The notes under the pieces: model-generated
The model's input: the letters and a program-made list of their open reading frames with translations, nothing else
Told to the model about the DNA's origin: nothing
Database searches by the model: none
Shown here: one piece after another, positions 31,249 to 39,332 of the stretch
Numbering within the stretch: position 1 is the stretch's first letter
How the letters are laid out: every line of letters starts with the position of its first letter
Position numbers and translations under genes: made by a program
From: Oceanobacillus sp. Castelsardo
GTDB taxonomy: Bacteria; Bacillota; Bacilli; Bacillales; Amphibacillaceae
Direction of reading: 5' to 3'
Length of the DNA: 64,000 nt
Assembly: GCF_001659985.1 (NCBI RefSeq)
Contig: NZ_LYCS01000002.1
Span: forward strand, 186,001 to 250,000

Positions 31249-33234
31249 TTGTTTAGTCGTATATTTAAAACATTTCGGATATCAAACTTTAAAGCAAGAC
31301 TACGGTTTTGGTTTATTTGTTTTATTATATTATTAGTATTCACGGCCGCTATCCCATTTATTTTCGTTGGAAGACAACATAAAAAAGAGGACGCTAGTGT
31401 TGCAATAGAAAAAATGATTAATTTGCAACAAATAGTAATCAATAATTGGTTTGAGGAGAGGAAAGCCGGAATTAAGTTTATCTCTGAATTACCAAGCGTA
31501 AAGAACTTGGATTTGCCAAAAATGAAAGAAGAATTTGAAATATTTGATAAAAACAGTCCTGAATTTAATGGCATTGTATATGTAAATGAAAATGGTATAA
31601 CTGAATTGGATACAACTGGGCCTATTGGAATTGATATATCCGATCGAAATTATTTTAAAGAGGCAAAGAGTGGAAATGATTTTATTACAGACGTATTGAT
31701 TGGAAGAGAGTCTCGCACACAAATTATCATATTTTCTTATCCCATTTTTGATCATAATAAGCAATTTCGTGGTTTAGTATTCGGATCTGTCCCATTACGA
31801 ACGATTACAAATGTTATGGGGCATTTTCAAGATGGCACAAGAGAAACATATTTAGTAAATAGAAATGGTATGTTAATTAGTGAATCACGTCAAGGTAAAA
31901 TTGGGGAATTTATTAATTCAGAAATATATAGAGAAGCGTTAGCGAGGAATACGATAACTAAATTTTATAAAACTCATAATGGAAAAAAGGTGTTAGGAGA
32001 TTATAGATGGGTACATAATGATCAATGGCTTATTATTGGCGAAATAACAGAAAAGAAGATATACGAACCATTTTATCAAATGGCAATGATGTTTTCGTTC
32101 GTAATTTTAATTATAACCTTCATTGGTTATAGATTTATCATAAAAATAACTGATCAAGTATCGGCTCCATTACATAAAGTATTAATAGCAACAAGGAAAT
32201 TAGGCGAAGGTAATTTTAGATATCGGTTGGAGAAGAGTCAATTTAAAGACGATGCCATTGAATTTCAGGAGCTTTGCAATAATTTCAACCTTATGAGCGA
32301 GTTGATAGAAATTTATATAGACTATCTTGCTGAAAGTGAAGCTCGATTCCGTATGATTGCCGAAAATTCAAGTGATATAATTACTATTCATGATACATCA
32401 GGAAACTACCTCTATGTATCACCGGCTGGAAAAGAAATATTACAATATGAGGATGAAGAAGTTATAGGCCATGACGCCTATCTTTTTATTCATCCAGACG
32501 ATATAGAAATGATAAAAAAGAATCATGAGACATTACTCAATAAAGGAAGTGTTGTCTCTACGTATAGAATACGAAGAAAAGATGGGGAATATCTTTGGTT
32601 TGAAGCCTCCCTTAAATGCTTACAAGTAAAAAAACCAGAAGATCCACAGTTAATAGCGATAGTTCGAAATATAACAGAAAGGAAAATTGCAGAACATAAT
32701 CTTAAAGAGGATAATAGAATTTTGCATGAACTATCTACAAAGGATGGTCTGACAGGAATATGGAACCGACGAGTATTTGATGAACGGATAGCAACGGAAT
32801 GGAATAATGCTTTACGGAATTCAACGCCATTATCAATCATTATGCTTGATATCGATTATTTTAAAACATATAACGATATTTTAGGTCATCAAGAGGGAGA
32901 CGATTGTTTAAGGAAAGTGGCAAGTGTTATTAAAGATACCGTAAAACGAAGTGGAGATATGGTCTTTAGATATGGTGGAGAAGAGTTCATTATAATCTTA
33001 CCGCAGACGAATCAGCAAGGTGCTGAAAAAGTAGCTGAAAATATTCGAAAAGCCGTGATAAATTTAGAAATCCCACATCCCGGTTCAAAAGTAAATAAGT
33101 ATGTAACCACTAGTTTAGGAATAAATACGATAATACCTACTGATGACTGTACAATAAAAAAATTTATAGAAGATGCAGATAAAGCTCTTTACAAAGCAAA
33201 ACAAAACGGTAGAAATGGTTTTAAAAGTTCATAA
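31249..33234 (+). CDS. Membrane-bound diguanylate cyclase (dCache-PAS-GGDEF)
   Basis: Makes cyclic di-GMP from two GTP. An N-terminal helix is followed by an extracellular sensor of dCache type (about 260 residues, ending in WLIIGEITEK), a second membrane helix and a HAMP-like linker. A PAS/PAC domain (RFRMIAENSSDIITIHD... to NITERK) precedes the C-terminal GGDEF domain. The active site reads GGEEF, and RSGD five residues before it is an intact inhibitory I-site, so the enzyme should be active and product-inhibited. The frame extends to TTG 31198, which lies in a T-run without a ribosome site; TTG 31249 follows AGGGAAG and is preferred. It is a possible c-di-GMP source for the riboswitch at 49762-49850. 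Confidence 0.9.
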   Translation: MFSRIFKTFRISNFKARLRFWFICFIILLVFTAAIPFIFVGRQHKKEDASVAIEKMINLQQIVINNWFEERKAGIKFISELPSVKNLDLPKMKEEFEIFDKNSPEFNGIVYVNENGITELDTTGPIGIDISDRNYFKEAKSGNDFITDVLIGRESRTQIIIFSYPIFDHNKQFRGLVFGSVPLRTITNVMGHFQDGTRETYLVNRNGMLISESRQGKIGEFINSEIYREALARNTITKFYKTHNGKKVLGDYRWVHNDQWLIIGEITEKKIYEPFYQMAMMFSFVILIITFIGYRFIIKITDQVSAPLHKVLIATRKLGEGNFRYRLEKSQFKDDAIEFQELCNNFNLMSELIEIYIDYLAESEARFRMIAENSSDIITIHDTSGNYLYVSPAGKEILQYEDEEVIGHDAYLFIHPDDIEMIKKNHETLLNKGSVVSTYRIRRKDGEYLWFEASLKCLQVKKPEDPQLIAIVRNITERKIAEHNLKEDNRILHELSTKDGLTGIWNRRVFDERIATEWNNALRNSTPLSIIMLDIDYFKTYNDILGHQEGDDCLRKVASVIKDTVKRSGDMVFRYGGEEFIIILPQTNQQGAEKVAENIRKAVINLEIPHPGSKVNKYVTTSLGINTIIPTDDCTIKKFIEDADKALYKAKQNGRNGFKSS

Positions 33235-33257
33235 AAATTTAAAGTAATTATCCGATT

Positions 33258-33294
33258 AAGGCCCTCTTTTCGTAAAACGAATTAGGGCCTTTTT
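33258..33294 (+). terminator. Terminator of the diguanylate cyclase gene
   Basis: AAGGCCCT / AGGGCCTT stem followed by a T-run, 24 bases after the stop. Confidence 0.85.
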
Positions 33295-33409
33295 GGTGAA
33301 TTGTACTCTATACTTTTTGGAAGGGTTTAAATAAGCTTCTATTTCCTAATAAATAACGGATGATGAACATTAAATACAAGGGGAATTTTCCACAATATAT
33401 ATGATTCTA

Positions 33410-33530
33410 CTTCTCTCGGTTGACTTCGTGCGATTTCATGGAGTACTAAGCCGTGATAACGCTTCTCTCGGTTGACTTTAGAGGATTTCATGAGGTACTA
33501 TACCGTGATATTACTTCTACCAGTTGAAAC
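33410..33530 (+). repeat. Tandem direct repeat, 52-bp period, about 2.3 copies
   Basis: Units start at 33410, 33462 and 33514 with CTTCTCTCGGTTGACTT (the third as CTTCTACCAGTTGAA). Shared inner blocks are GATTTCATG, GTACTA and CCGTGATA. The whole gap 33295-33533 holds no gene; this repeat is its main content. Confidence 0.8.
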
Positions 33531-33533
33531 GTC

Positions 33534-33567
33534 AAAAAAAGACAACCCCTTATATAAAGAGTTGTCC
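33534..33567 (-). terminator. hpf terminator
   Basis: GGACAACTC / GGGTTGTC stem with a TTTTTTT tail on the minus strand, 27 bases after the hpf stop. Confidence 0.85.
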
Positions 33568-33593
33568 TTTTATAAATCTATTAAACTTTCATT

Positions 33594-34148
33594 TTAAACA
33601 GTCGGTTCTATTAAACCGTATTTTCCATCTTTACGACGATATACCACATTAGATTCACCAGAACTATCATTTGTGAATACAAAGAACTCATGACCCAGCA
33701 TATCCATTTGTAGAATCGCTTCCTCAGGGTTCATCGGTTTTAAATTAAATCGTTTTGTACGAACGATTTCAAAATCGTCATCATCTGCCAATTCATTATT
33801 TGTTATTTGTTTTTCCATTTTAGCAAAGGCATATTTAGGAGCTCCGTTTTGTCGAGATTTGCGATTTACTTTTGTTTTATACTTACGGATCTGTCTTTCT
33901 AGCTTATCCACTACTAAATCTATAGCAGCATATAAATCAAGATGTTGAACCTCAGCACGTAATAGTAAATTCGGCATAGGTATAGTTACCTCAATACGTT
34001 GCTCGTCATTATAGACACTTAAATTAACATGTACCTCGGATGCAAGTGGGGAATCGAAGTATCTTTCCATTTTACCAATTTTCTTCTCCACATATTCCCT
34101 TATTGCCCCAGTGACCTCAATATTTTCACCACGAATGTTAAATTTCAT
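33594..34148 (-). CDS. hpf: Ribosome hibernation promoting factor, long form
   Basis: Dimerises idle 70S ribosomes into 100S particles in stationary phase. It has 184 residues. The N-terminal S30AE/sigma-54-modulation domain (MKFNIRGENIEVTGAIREYVEKKIGK) and the C-terminal dimerisation domain (IVRTKRFNLKPMNPEEAILQMDMLGHEFFVF) are both complete, hence the long form (YvyD type). An AGGAGG ribosome site precedes the ATG. TATAAT stands about 35 bases upstream on the minus strand without a clear -35, so stress-sigma control cannot be read from sequence alone. Confidence 0.95.
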   Translation of the reverse strand: MKFNIRGENIEVTGAIREYVEKKIGKMERYFDSPLASEVHVNLSVYNDEQRIEVTIPMPNLLLRAEVQHLDLYAAIDLVVDKLERQIRKYKTKVNRKSRQNGAPKYAFAKMEKQITNNELADDDDFEIVRTKRFNLKPMNPEEAILQMDMLGHEFFVFTNDSSGESNVVYRRKDGKYGLIEPTV

Positions 34149-34324
34149 GTAAGTGTCCTCCTTTCCTTATACTTAAATTATACAATATTTCGACGTATTT
34201 TTCCTTCTTAAAGGTAAAGAAACTTTGTAAAAAATTTAAATATTTAATGAAAAGTTAACTAATTCTTCACATATCACTTATTCATTCGTTTTATATTTAT
34301 TAGAAAGATTAAGAAACATTCCTG

Positions 34325-34678
34325 TTATTTTTTCTTATCTAAATACATACCATCCATTACTTGTACATTATGATAAGGATTCGTATAATTCTTATTCGAT
34401 TTCTTTTGTCTATTCATTTGCTTCATTTCTATCTTCAACGTTGAAAATAATTGATCCATTAAATATTGAACTTCTTGATTTAATCGTACAAGTTTTTTCC
34501 CCAACTGATCCTCTTCCTCTGAAAAAGGTGGCGTTAGTTGTTCTAGTAACGGTTCTCTTTGAAGTAATAAGTTATTTAATTGTTCGATTCTAGCTTCTCT
34601 ATCATTAGATGAAATATTTTCATCTAGAATGTTCTTCATTTTTACCGTTATATCAAAAACTGATTGTAGTCGGTTCAT
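34325..34678 (-). CDS. fliT: Flagellar chaperone FliT
   Basis: Small helical export chaperone, here 117 residues, expected to guard the filament cap protein FliD before secretion. It is recognised by position directly behind fliS and by its helical, Q/L/E-rich sequence. The ATG at 34678 overlaps the fliS stop; an in-frame GTG five codons earlier lacks a ribosome site. The C-terminus is basic and polar (NRQKKSNKNYTNPYHN). Sequence conservation in this family is low, so the name rests partly on context. Confidence 0.8.
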   Translation of the reverse strand: MNRLQSVFDITVKMKNILDENISSNDREARIEQLNNLLLQREPLLEQLTPPFSEEEDQLGKKLVRLNQEVQYLMDQLFSTLKIEMKQMNRQKKSNKNYTNPYHNVQVMDGMYLDKKK

Positions 34679-34679
34679 A

Positions 34680-35084
34680 TTATACTTGGGCACCTTGCTT
34701 CATGTAGTTTTGTTTTCTAGTTTGAATGATTACTTGTTTCCAAGTGTCTCTAAATTCCGTTACTAAGCCTAGAACTTCTTCCAAAATAACTGGATTATTT
34801 TTCACATTGGCTTCTTTTAATTGGAAATGCATATATTCATAGAGCGGCATAATTTGGTTCGATATCTCCGCTTTAGAATCCAAAGTTATCATTAGTTCTT
34901 GTATGATATTTTGTGCCTTTTGGATGTTCGTATTTTTCGCTTCAAAGCTATTACTTTCAATGTCTTTCATTGCTTGCTTAATAAACTTCATACATCCATT
35001 ATATAACATAAGGGTTAATTCCCCACCAGATGCAGTATTAACAGCATTATTTTGGTAAGTGCTGTATGCTTTATTGGTTCCCAT
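34680..35084 (-). CDS. fliS: Flagellin export chaperone FliS
   Basis: Cytoplasmic chaperone that binds the C-terminus of flagellin and prevents early polymerisation. The 134 residues begin MGTNKAYSTYQNNAVNTASGGELTLMLYNG, the typical FliS start. The frame is open for 36 more codons upstream, but that part is encoded by a dispersed inverted-repeat element (35120-35190). The ATG at 35084 is preceded by GGAGGA and is clearly the real start. A homologue of the FliW antagonist pathway (fliW, csrA) lies in the same operon, yet flagellin itself is absent. Confidence 0.94.
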   Translation of the reverse strand: MGTNKAYSTYQNNAVNTASGGELTLMLYNGCMKFIKQAMKDIESNSFEAKNTNIQKAQNIIQELMITLDSKAEISNQIMPLYEYMHFQLKEANVKNNPVILEEVLGLVTEFRDTWKQVIIQTRKQNYMKQGAQV

Positions 35085-35119
35085 ATTAATTACGCTCCTC
35101 CGAAGGGTTATAGGAAGAT

Positions 35120-35190
35120 GTTCAAAATGTTCGGGGAAAAAGTGACTCCGAAGTTCTTCACTGGCTTGCTTTTCATCCTCTTTTTTGAAC
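35120..35190. repeat. Inverted-repeat element GTTCAAAA...TTTTGAAC
   Basis: About 71 bases bounded by an 8-bp inverted repeat, between fliD and fliS. It forms a spurious N-terminal extension of the fliS frame. Ends match the smaller element at 503-543. Confidence 0.6.
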
Positions 35191-35208
35191 ACACACTATA
35201 ACATTAAT

Positions 35209-36669
35209 TTATTGGAAAAAATTATTCATCAACATCGCAGATTGATTATTCATAGTTGAAATTGCTTTTTCCATCGCCGTAAATTGTCGCCAATAGCGAG
35301 TTTCGATTTGTTGCAAGCGATCTTGGAAAACATCCATTCTGTTATCGATATCCTTTATTCGTTTTCCTAAAGTATAGTTTGATAACGTATCTGAACTTCT
35401 ACCTGCCCGCTCATGGATTTGGGTTTTAAGAGTTTCCAACGAATCATCTATGTGATCCATAATCCCCTTACCATCACCATTACCAGCAAATAGTTTGTGA
35501 ACACTATCCGGATCGGTTTGTAAGGCTTCACGTAATTTATCCTCATTTATTTCAATTTTTCCGCCGTCTAAATAATCTTTCGTTGTTGTCAAGCCTATTT
35601 GAGTTATTACATTATACGTACCACCTGTATCAACAGACTGATACCAATTTTGACGGAGATTTGTCATAGTAGAGGTAATAATAGAGTCTCCACGAAGAAT
35701 TCCACTTTTTGCCTTTTCTTCCCAGAGTTCAATTTCTCTTTCCTCTAACTCCTTCTTCTGCTCCTCTGTAAGCGGTGGAAAATCACGATATTTTTCTTCA
35801 CGTTGTGTTTGATTCATCATATCAATTAGTTCATTGTATTTCTCCACAAACTCTTTAATACGATCGACAGTAGTATCAATATCGTTAGTTAACGTAATCG
35901 TAGCCGGTCCTTCAGTTGTATTTTTAAATTCAAAATTTATACCATTTAGAGTATAATTGTTCTCTTTCGAGGTCACAGTATATGCATCATTATATTTAAA
36001 TGTTGCATTTGTAGCATCTCTTTCTTTAGAAGAATCATGACCCATTTTAAATATCTCCGCAAATTTTTCATCAAATACTATTTCTTTTCCATTTCCTTCA
36101 TTAGTATCATTATTATATTTACCGGTTCTTGTCGTTTCCATTATGACTTGATTCGTATTTTCATCATAAAACATCCGTACATTAATGTCGGCTTCATTAA
36201 TTTTCTTAATTAAATCATCTAATGTATCGCCTTGTTCAATTGTATACTCAAATTCATTAGTGGGATCATTATCATTATCATTAAAAGTTTTCAATGAAAA
36301 TGTATTACCCACCTTTTTAGATAAATCTGTGTCGGTAATTTTATCACTTACATTAATATATGACGTTGCTAGCTTTGTTACTTCAATCTTATACGCTCCC
36401 TCTGAAGATGTAGGGCTACCAGTAGCAGTCACCGCATTTTCTTGGGACGAGTTAACCGTTTTTGTGTTAAACGTCTTTGACAATTGCAAATCAAATGCCA
36501 TATCATCAATTTTTTGGCGCAATGTATTTATTTCACGGAATTTATCACGTTGCCATTCCATCTTCGTTTTATCTTGTTCCATCTTATCAAGAGGCATTTT
36601 CTCGACTTTCATCAAGTCATTTATGATTGATTCCGTATCCATTCCTGTGGCTAATCCACTAATTCTCAT
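35209..36669 (-). CDS. fliD: Flagellar hook-associated protein 2 (filament cap) FliD
   Basis: Exported protein that caps the growing filament and folds flagellin subunits. It has 486 residues. The N-terminal FliD_N domain starts MRISGLATGMDTESIINDLMKVEKMPLDKM. A variable central region (about 170-260) is followed by a FliD_C region and a C-terminal coiled coil (RIKDIDNRMDVFQDRLQQIETRYWRQFTAMEKAI). Chaperone genes fliS and fliT follow. It is preceded 13 bases upstream by flaG. Confidence 0.96.
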   Translation of the reverse strand: MRISGLATGMDTESIINDLMKVEKMPLDKMEQDKTKMEWQRDKFREINTLRQKIDDMAFDLQLSKTFNTKTVNSSQENAVTATGSPTSSEGAYKIEVTKLATSYINVSDKITDTDLSKKVGNTFSLKTFNDNDNDPTNEFEYTIEQGDTLDDLIKKINEADINVRMFYDENTNQVIMETTRTGKYNNDTNEGNGKEIVFDEKFAEIFKMGHDSSKERDATNATFKYNDAYTVTSKENNYTLNGINFEFKNTTEGPATITLTNDIDTTVDRIKEFVEKYNELIDMMNQTQREEKYRDFPPLTEEQKKELEEREIELWEEKAKSGILRGDSIITSTMTNLRQNWYQSVDTGGTYNVITQIGLTTTKDYLDGGKIEINEDKLREALQTDPDSVHKLFAGNGDGKGIMDHIDDSLETLKTQIHERAGRSSDTLSNYTLGKRIKDIDNRMDVFQDRLQQIETRYWRQFTAMEKAISTMNNQSAMLMNNFFQ

Positions 36670-36682
36670 AAGAAATTACTCC

Positions 36683-37039
36683 TTACACTTTTTTATCAAT
36701 TAAAAATCCCATAAAGTCAGCCATTTCCGCGTACATATCTAATAACTTTCTAGCTGGGATTTCTCTTATTAATTCCTTTGTTTCAGAATTTACAACAGTA
36801 ACATAATACCGTTCTAGTTTTTCATGAAATTCAAATTTAATATTTCTTCGCTCTGGTTTTAAAAAATCATTCAAAGCATTTACTGTTTTTTCTAATTCGG
36901 TTTTGTCCACTTTAGGATCAATATTTCCTGTAGGATTTACCCCTTCGCCCGATATTAACTTATCCGACATAGTAGAAGTTTCCTTTTTATATGGAACTTC
37001 CACTGTTTGTGTAATTGGCATTAATTTATCGATTGCCAT
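36683..37039 (-). CDS. flaG: FlaG family flagellar protein
   Basis: 118-residue protein of the FlaG/YvyC family, thought to influence filament length. The conserved C-terminal core reads LKFEFHEKLERYYVTVVNSETKELIREIPARKLLD in pattern (positions about 70-105). The ATG at 37039 follows AGGGGAGA; an 11-codon extension upstream is not supported. In B. subtilis this gene follows hag; here csrA precedes it directly, with only 70 bases between. Confidence 0.9.
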   Translation of the reverse strand: MAIDKLMPITQTVEVPYKKETSTMSDKLISGEGVNPTGNIDPKVDKTELEKTVNALNDFLKPERRNIKFEFHEKLERYYVTVVNSETKELIREIPARKLLDMYAEMADFMGFLIDKKV

Positions 37040-37110
37040 TTTTACATCTCCCCTAAATCGTTTGATCACCATTAATATCGGATATTTCTAACTAAATTCA
37101 AGTCATTCAC

Positions 37111-37338
37111 CTAATTTTTATTAGAATCCTTAAATAACTTTAATATATCTAAGGAAATATTAGCTGCTGCGTTATTCTGTTCTTTAATGTCTAAATAAAT
37201 TTCTTTCCGATGTATTTCTACCGATTTTGGTGCAGCAATGCCTAACTTTACTTGATCCCCTTCAATCCCAAGTACTTTGATTTCTATATCATCGCCAATT
37301 TGGAGTGCTTCATTTTTCTTCCGAGTAAGTACAAGCAT
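37111..37338 (-). CDS. csrA: RNA-binding translational regulator CsrA
   Basis: Small dimeric RNA-binding protein (75 residues) that blocks translation of target mRNAs by covering GGA motifs, in Bacillus chiefly the flagellin m[26 protein letters not shown] is the family N-terminus. The RNA-binding residues around [18 protein letters not shown] are intact. Its start overlaps the fliW stop by one base, so the protein is made with its antagonist. The usual neighbour and target gene hag is missing. Confidence 0.97.
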   Translation of the reverse strand: MLVLTRKKNEALQIGDDIEIKVLGIEGDQVKLGIAAPKSVEIHRKEIYLDIKEQNNAAANISLDILKLFKDSNKN

Positions 37339-37790
37339 TATTTTTCGGCAACTCCTTCCAAAATTGGATTAGGGTCAATGGATGCTTTAGACGGATAAGC
37401 TTCCTGATTTAAAATATATTGTTTTCCGAGCATTTGATTGGAATTAATCACAATAGGGGCTTTTAAGTTGATGGTACTGGAATGAAATGGATCCTTTAAA
37501 GTGACGATAGAGAGAATCACAACTTCATCTTCACTATTAATTTGAAGAATTTCAATCGTGTTTTCGTCTAAATCAAAACTATAATCCTTATAAAGTAGAA
37601 AAGGATTGATAACAAAAAAAGCAGTATATGTGGACTCAACCGATTGTAATATTTGAAAAACTGGATTATCGGGTACATCCAATAGAACAAATTGTTTTTC
37701 ATTAGGAAACCCTGGAATACCATTTGCGAAATAAATTTGTTTTTGCTCCTCTATTTCCATTTCACCTAAATATTTTGTTTGTAATTTCAT
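37338..37790 (-). CDS. fliW: Flagellar assembly factor FliW
   Basis: 150-residue protein that sequesters CsrA and is itself titrated by flagellin, forming a partner-switch feeding flagellin export back to translation. The family core [19 protein letters not shown] (about 22-40) and [13 protein letters not shown] are present. It overlaps csrA by one base. Preceded by yviE. Confidence 0.96.
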   Translation of the reverse strand: MKLQTKYLGEMEIEEQKQIYFANGIPGFPNEKQFVLLDVPDNPVFQILQSVESTYTAFFVINPFLLYKDYSFDLDENTIEILQINSEDEVVILSIVTLKDPFHSSTINLKAPIVINSNQMLGKQYILNQEAYPSKASIDPNPILEGVAEK

Positions 37791-37819
37791 TTCTTTTCAC
37801 CTCTTATGGAACATCTTCT

Positions 37820-38383
37820 TTAAACCGTGATGTTGACAAAGTCAATTTGTAAATCCTCTTTTAGTTTTAGTGATGTTTCAACTGATCCTTTTTCATAATG
37901 AATGACTGGCTTATTAATCGAGCTCTCGATTATTGGTTTATTGACTTTCACATCCACTTGTACCTCTGCTGGTTGATAGTTCATTTTTACAGAAAAAGGA
38001 GAAGGTATGAAAGTGATTCCCAATCGTTTCATCGGTTCAAACGCATGATTAACTGCTTGGGATACTAATGGATCCCCTCCATTTTCAATCTGCATTAATT
38101 CAGCTCCCTCACTTGCACGTCTTCCAATCCCCTCCAAGGATTTACTCCTACCTTCTGCAGCAAAATCTTGAACCAATTGCGGAATCGTTTTTAAATTCAT
38201 TTCGGCCCATGCTTGTGACTGGTCTATATTTAGCTTGCCAGGAGTCGTACGAATTGATAGTTCAGCAGGAGGTTGTTGAATGGAAAGATCTGCTTTCGGT
38301 TGCTGCATTTCTAATGTTGCATCCTTAATACTTAATTGGATTTGTGCATGTTGTGATTGCAAACGTATTTGCGGAAACTGCAT
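37820..38383 (-). CDS. yviE: DUF6470 family protein YviE
   Basis: 187-residue protein of unknown function found in Bacillaceae flagellar operons between flgL and fliW. The N-terminal part is a chain of short beta repeats alternating IQLSI / LEMQQPKADLSIQQPPAELSI, and the C-terminal half has similar strands (VQVDVKVNKPIIESSINKPVIHYEKG). An AGGAGAGG site precedes the start. No catalytic motif is seen. Confidence 0.85.
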   Translation of the reverse strand: MQFPQIRLQSQHAQIQLSIKDATLEMQQPKADLSIQQPPAELSIRTTPGKLNIDQSQAWAEMNLKTIPQLVQDFAAEGRSKSLEGIGRRASEGAELMQIENGGDPLVSQAVNHAFEPMKRLGITFIPSPFSVKMNYQPAEVQVDVKVNKPIIESSINKPVIHYEKGSVETSLKLKEDLQIDFVNITV

Positions 38384-38417
38384 AGATATCCTCTCCTGAT
38401 TTTTTTATCTATCAAAT

Positions 38418-38450
38418 AAAGGCCCACCCTCCATGAAGGTAGGACCTTTT
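38418..38450 (-). terminator. Hairpin between flgL and yviE
   Basis: AAAGGTCCTACC / GGTGGGCCTTT stem (one mismatch) with a short loop, followed by a moderate T-rich tail on the minus strand. It may attenuate transcription inside the flagellar operon. Confidence 0.6.
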
Positions 38451-38454
38451 ATTA

Positions 38455-39321
38455 TTATCTTAAAAAGTCAAGTAATGTTGGTTGAATAATTCGTGCCCCA
38501 GCAGAAAGCGCAGCACGGTGAATACTCTCCTGTGTGATTAATTCAGTAATCGTTTTGGCATAGTCTACATCCTCATTATTAGACATCGTTTTCGTAGCTA
38601 TAGTTTCTTGCTCATTCAAACGGTTCTCTACTAATTCTAAACGATTCATTCGTGCACCTAAATCTGCTCTAGCATTAATAATTTTATCTATACCTGTGGA
38701 GATTTCTCCAATACTATTATTAATTCCATTAGTGTCATCACTATTTAGTTGGTTAACAAATGTATCCAATGTATTAACCAATCCTTCAAAAACATCCTGT
38801 CCATTTACACTAGCGGTTAACGTTGTTCCTTTAGAGACCTCTATTTCAACCGGTACATAAGTATCAAAGTCCGCACCATTTTCCTTCACAAGCGGTGCAT
38901 CCGTATGGGAACCATTAAAAATATATTTATCATTTACTTGTGTATTCGCAATTTCAATGATATGTTCCTTTAATTGCGCCACTTCTTGTGCAATACTTTT
39001 GCGTTCATCTTCATCATATGTTCCATTACTAGCCTGGACCGCTAATTCTCTTACACGTTGCATCGCTTGGGTTGCCTTATCAAGAGCAGCGTCAGAATTA
39101 TCGTACCAGTTATGTAATTCATTGGTATTCCGTTGGTATTGTTTCACCTGAAGAACCTCGGAACGATAACCCATCCCTTTCATAGCAACAACAGGATCAT
39201 CAGACGGTCTTGTAATTTTTTTACCCGTACTTAGCTGATTCATATATTTTTCCATTTTGGAATTACTGTTTGATAAATTATGAAGCAAACTGTTCGAAAT
39301 CATTCCTTGTGTAACACGCAT
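38455..39321 (-). CDS. flgL: Flagellar hook-associated protein 3 FlgL
   Basis: Hook-filament junction protein, 288 residues, exported by the flagellar type III system. N-terminal flagellin-like coiled coil MRVTQGMISNSLLHNLSNSNSKMEKYMNQLSTGKKITRPSDDP and a C-terminal helix (YAKTITELITQESIHRAALSAGARI) are both conserved. It starts 12 bases after flgK. Confidence 0.96.
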   Translation of the reverse strand: MRVTQGMISNSLLHNLSNSNSKMEKYMNQLSTGKKITRPSDDPVVAMKGMGYRSEVLQVKQYQRNTNELHNWYDNSDAALDKATQAMQRVRELAVQASNGTYDEDERKSIAQEVAQLKEHIIEIANTQVNDKYIFNGSHTDAPLVKENGADFDTYVPVEIEVSKGTTLTASVNGQDVFEGLVNTLDTFVNQLNSDDTNGINNSIGEISTGIDKIINARADLGARMNRLELVENRLNEQETIATKTMSNNEDVDYAKTITELITQESIHRAALSAGARIIQPTLLDFLR

Positions 39322-39332
39322 GCTTCATTCAC

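Noticed and set aside
35085-35192. N-terminal extension of FliS (MFKKEDEKQASEELRS...)
   Set aside because: It is encoded by a dispersed inverted-repeat element; FliS proteins begin at the downstream ATG, which has GGAGGA.
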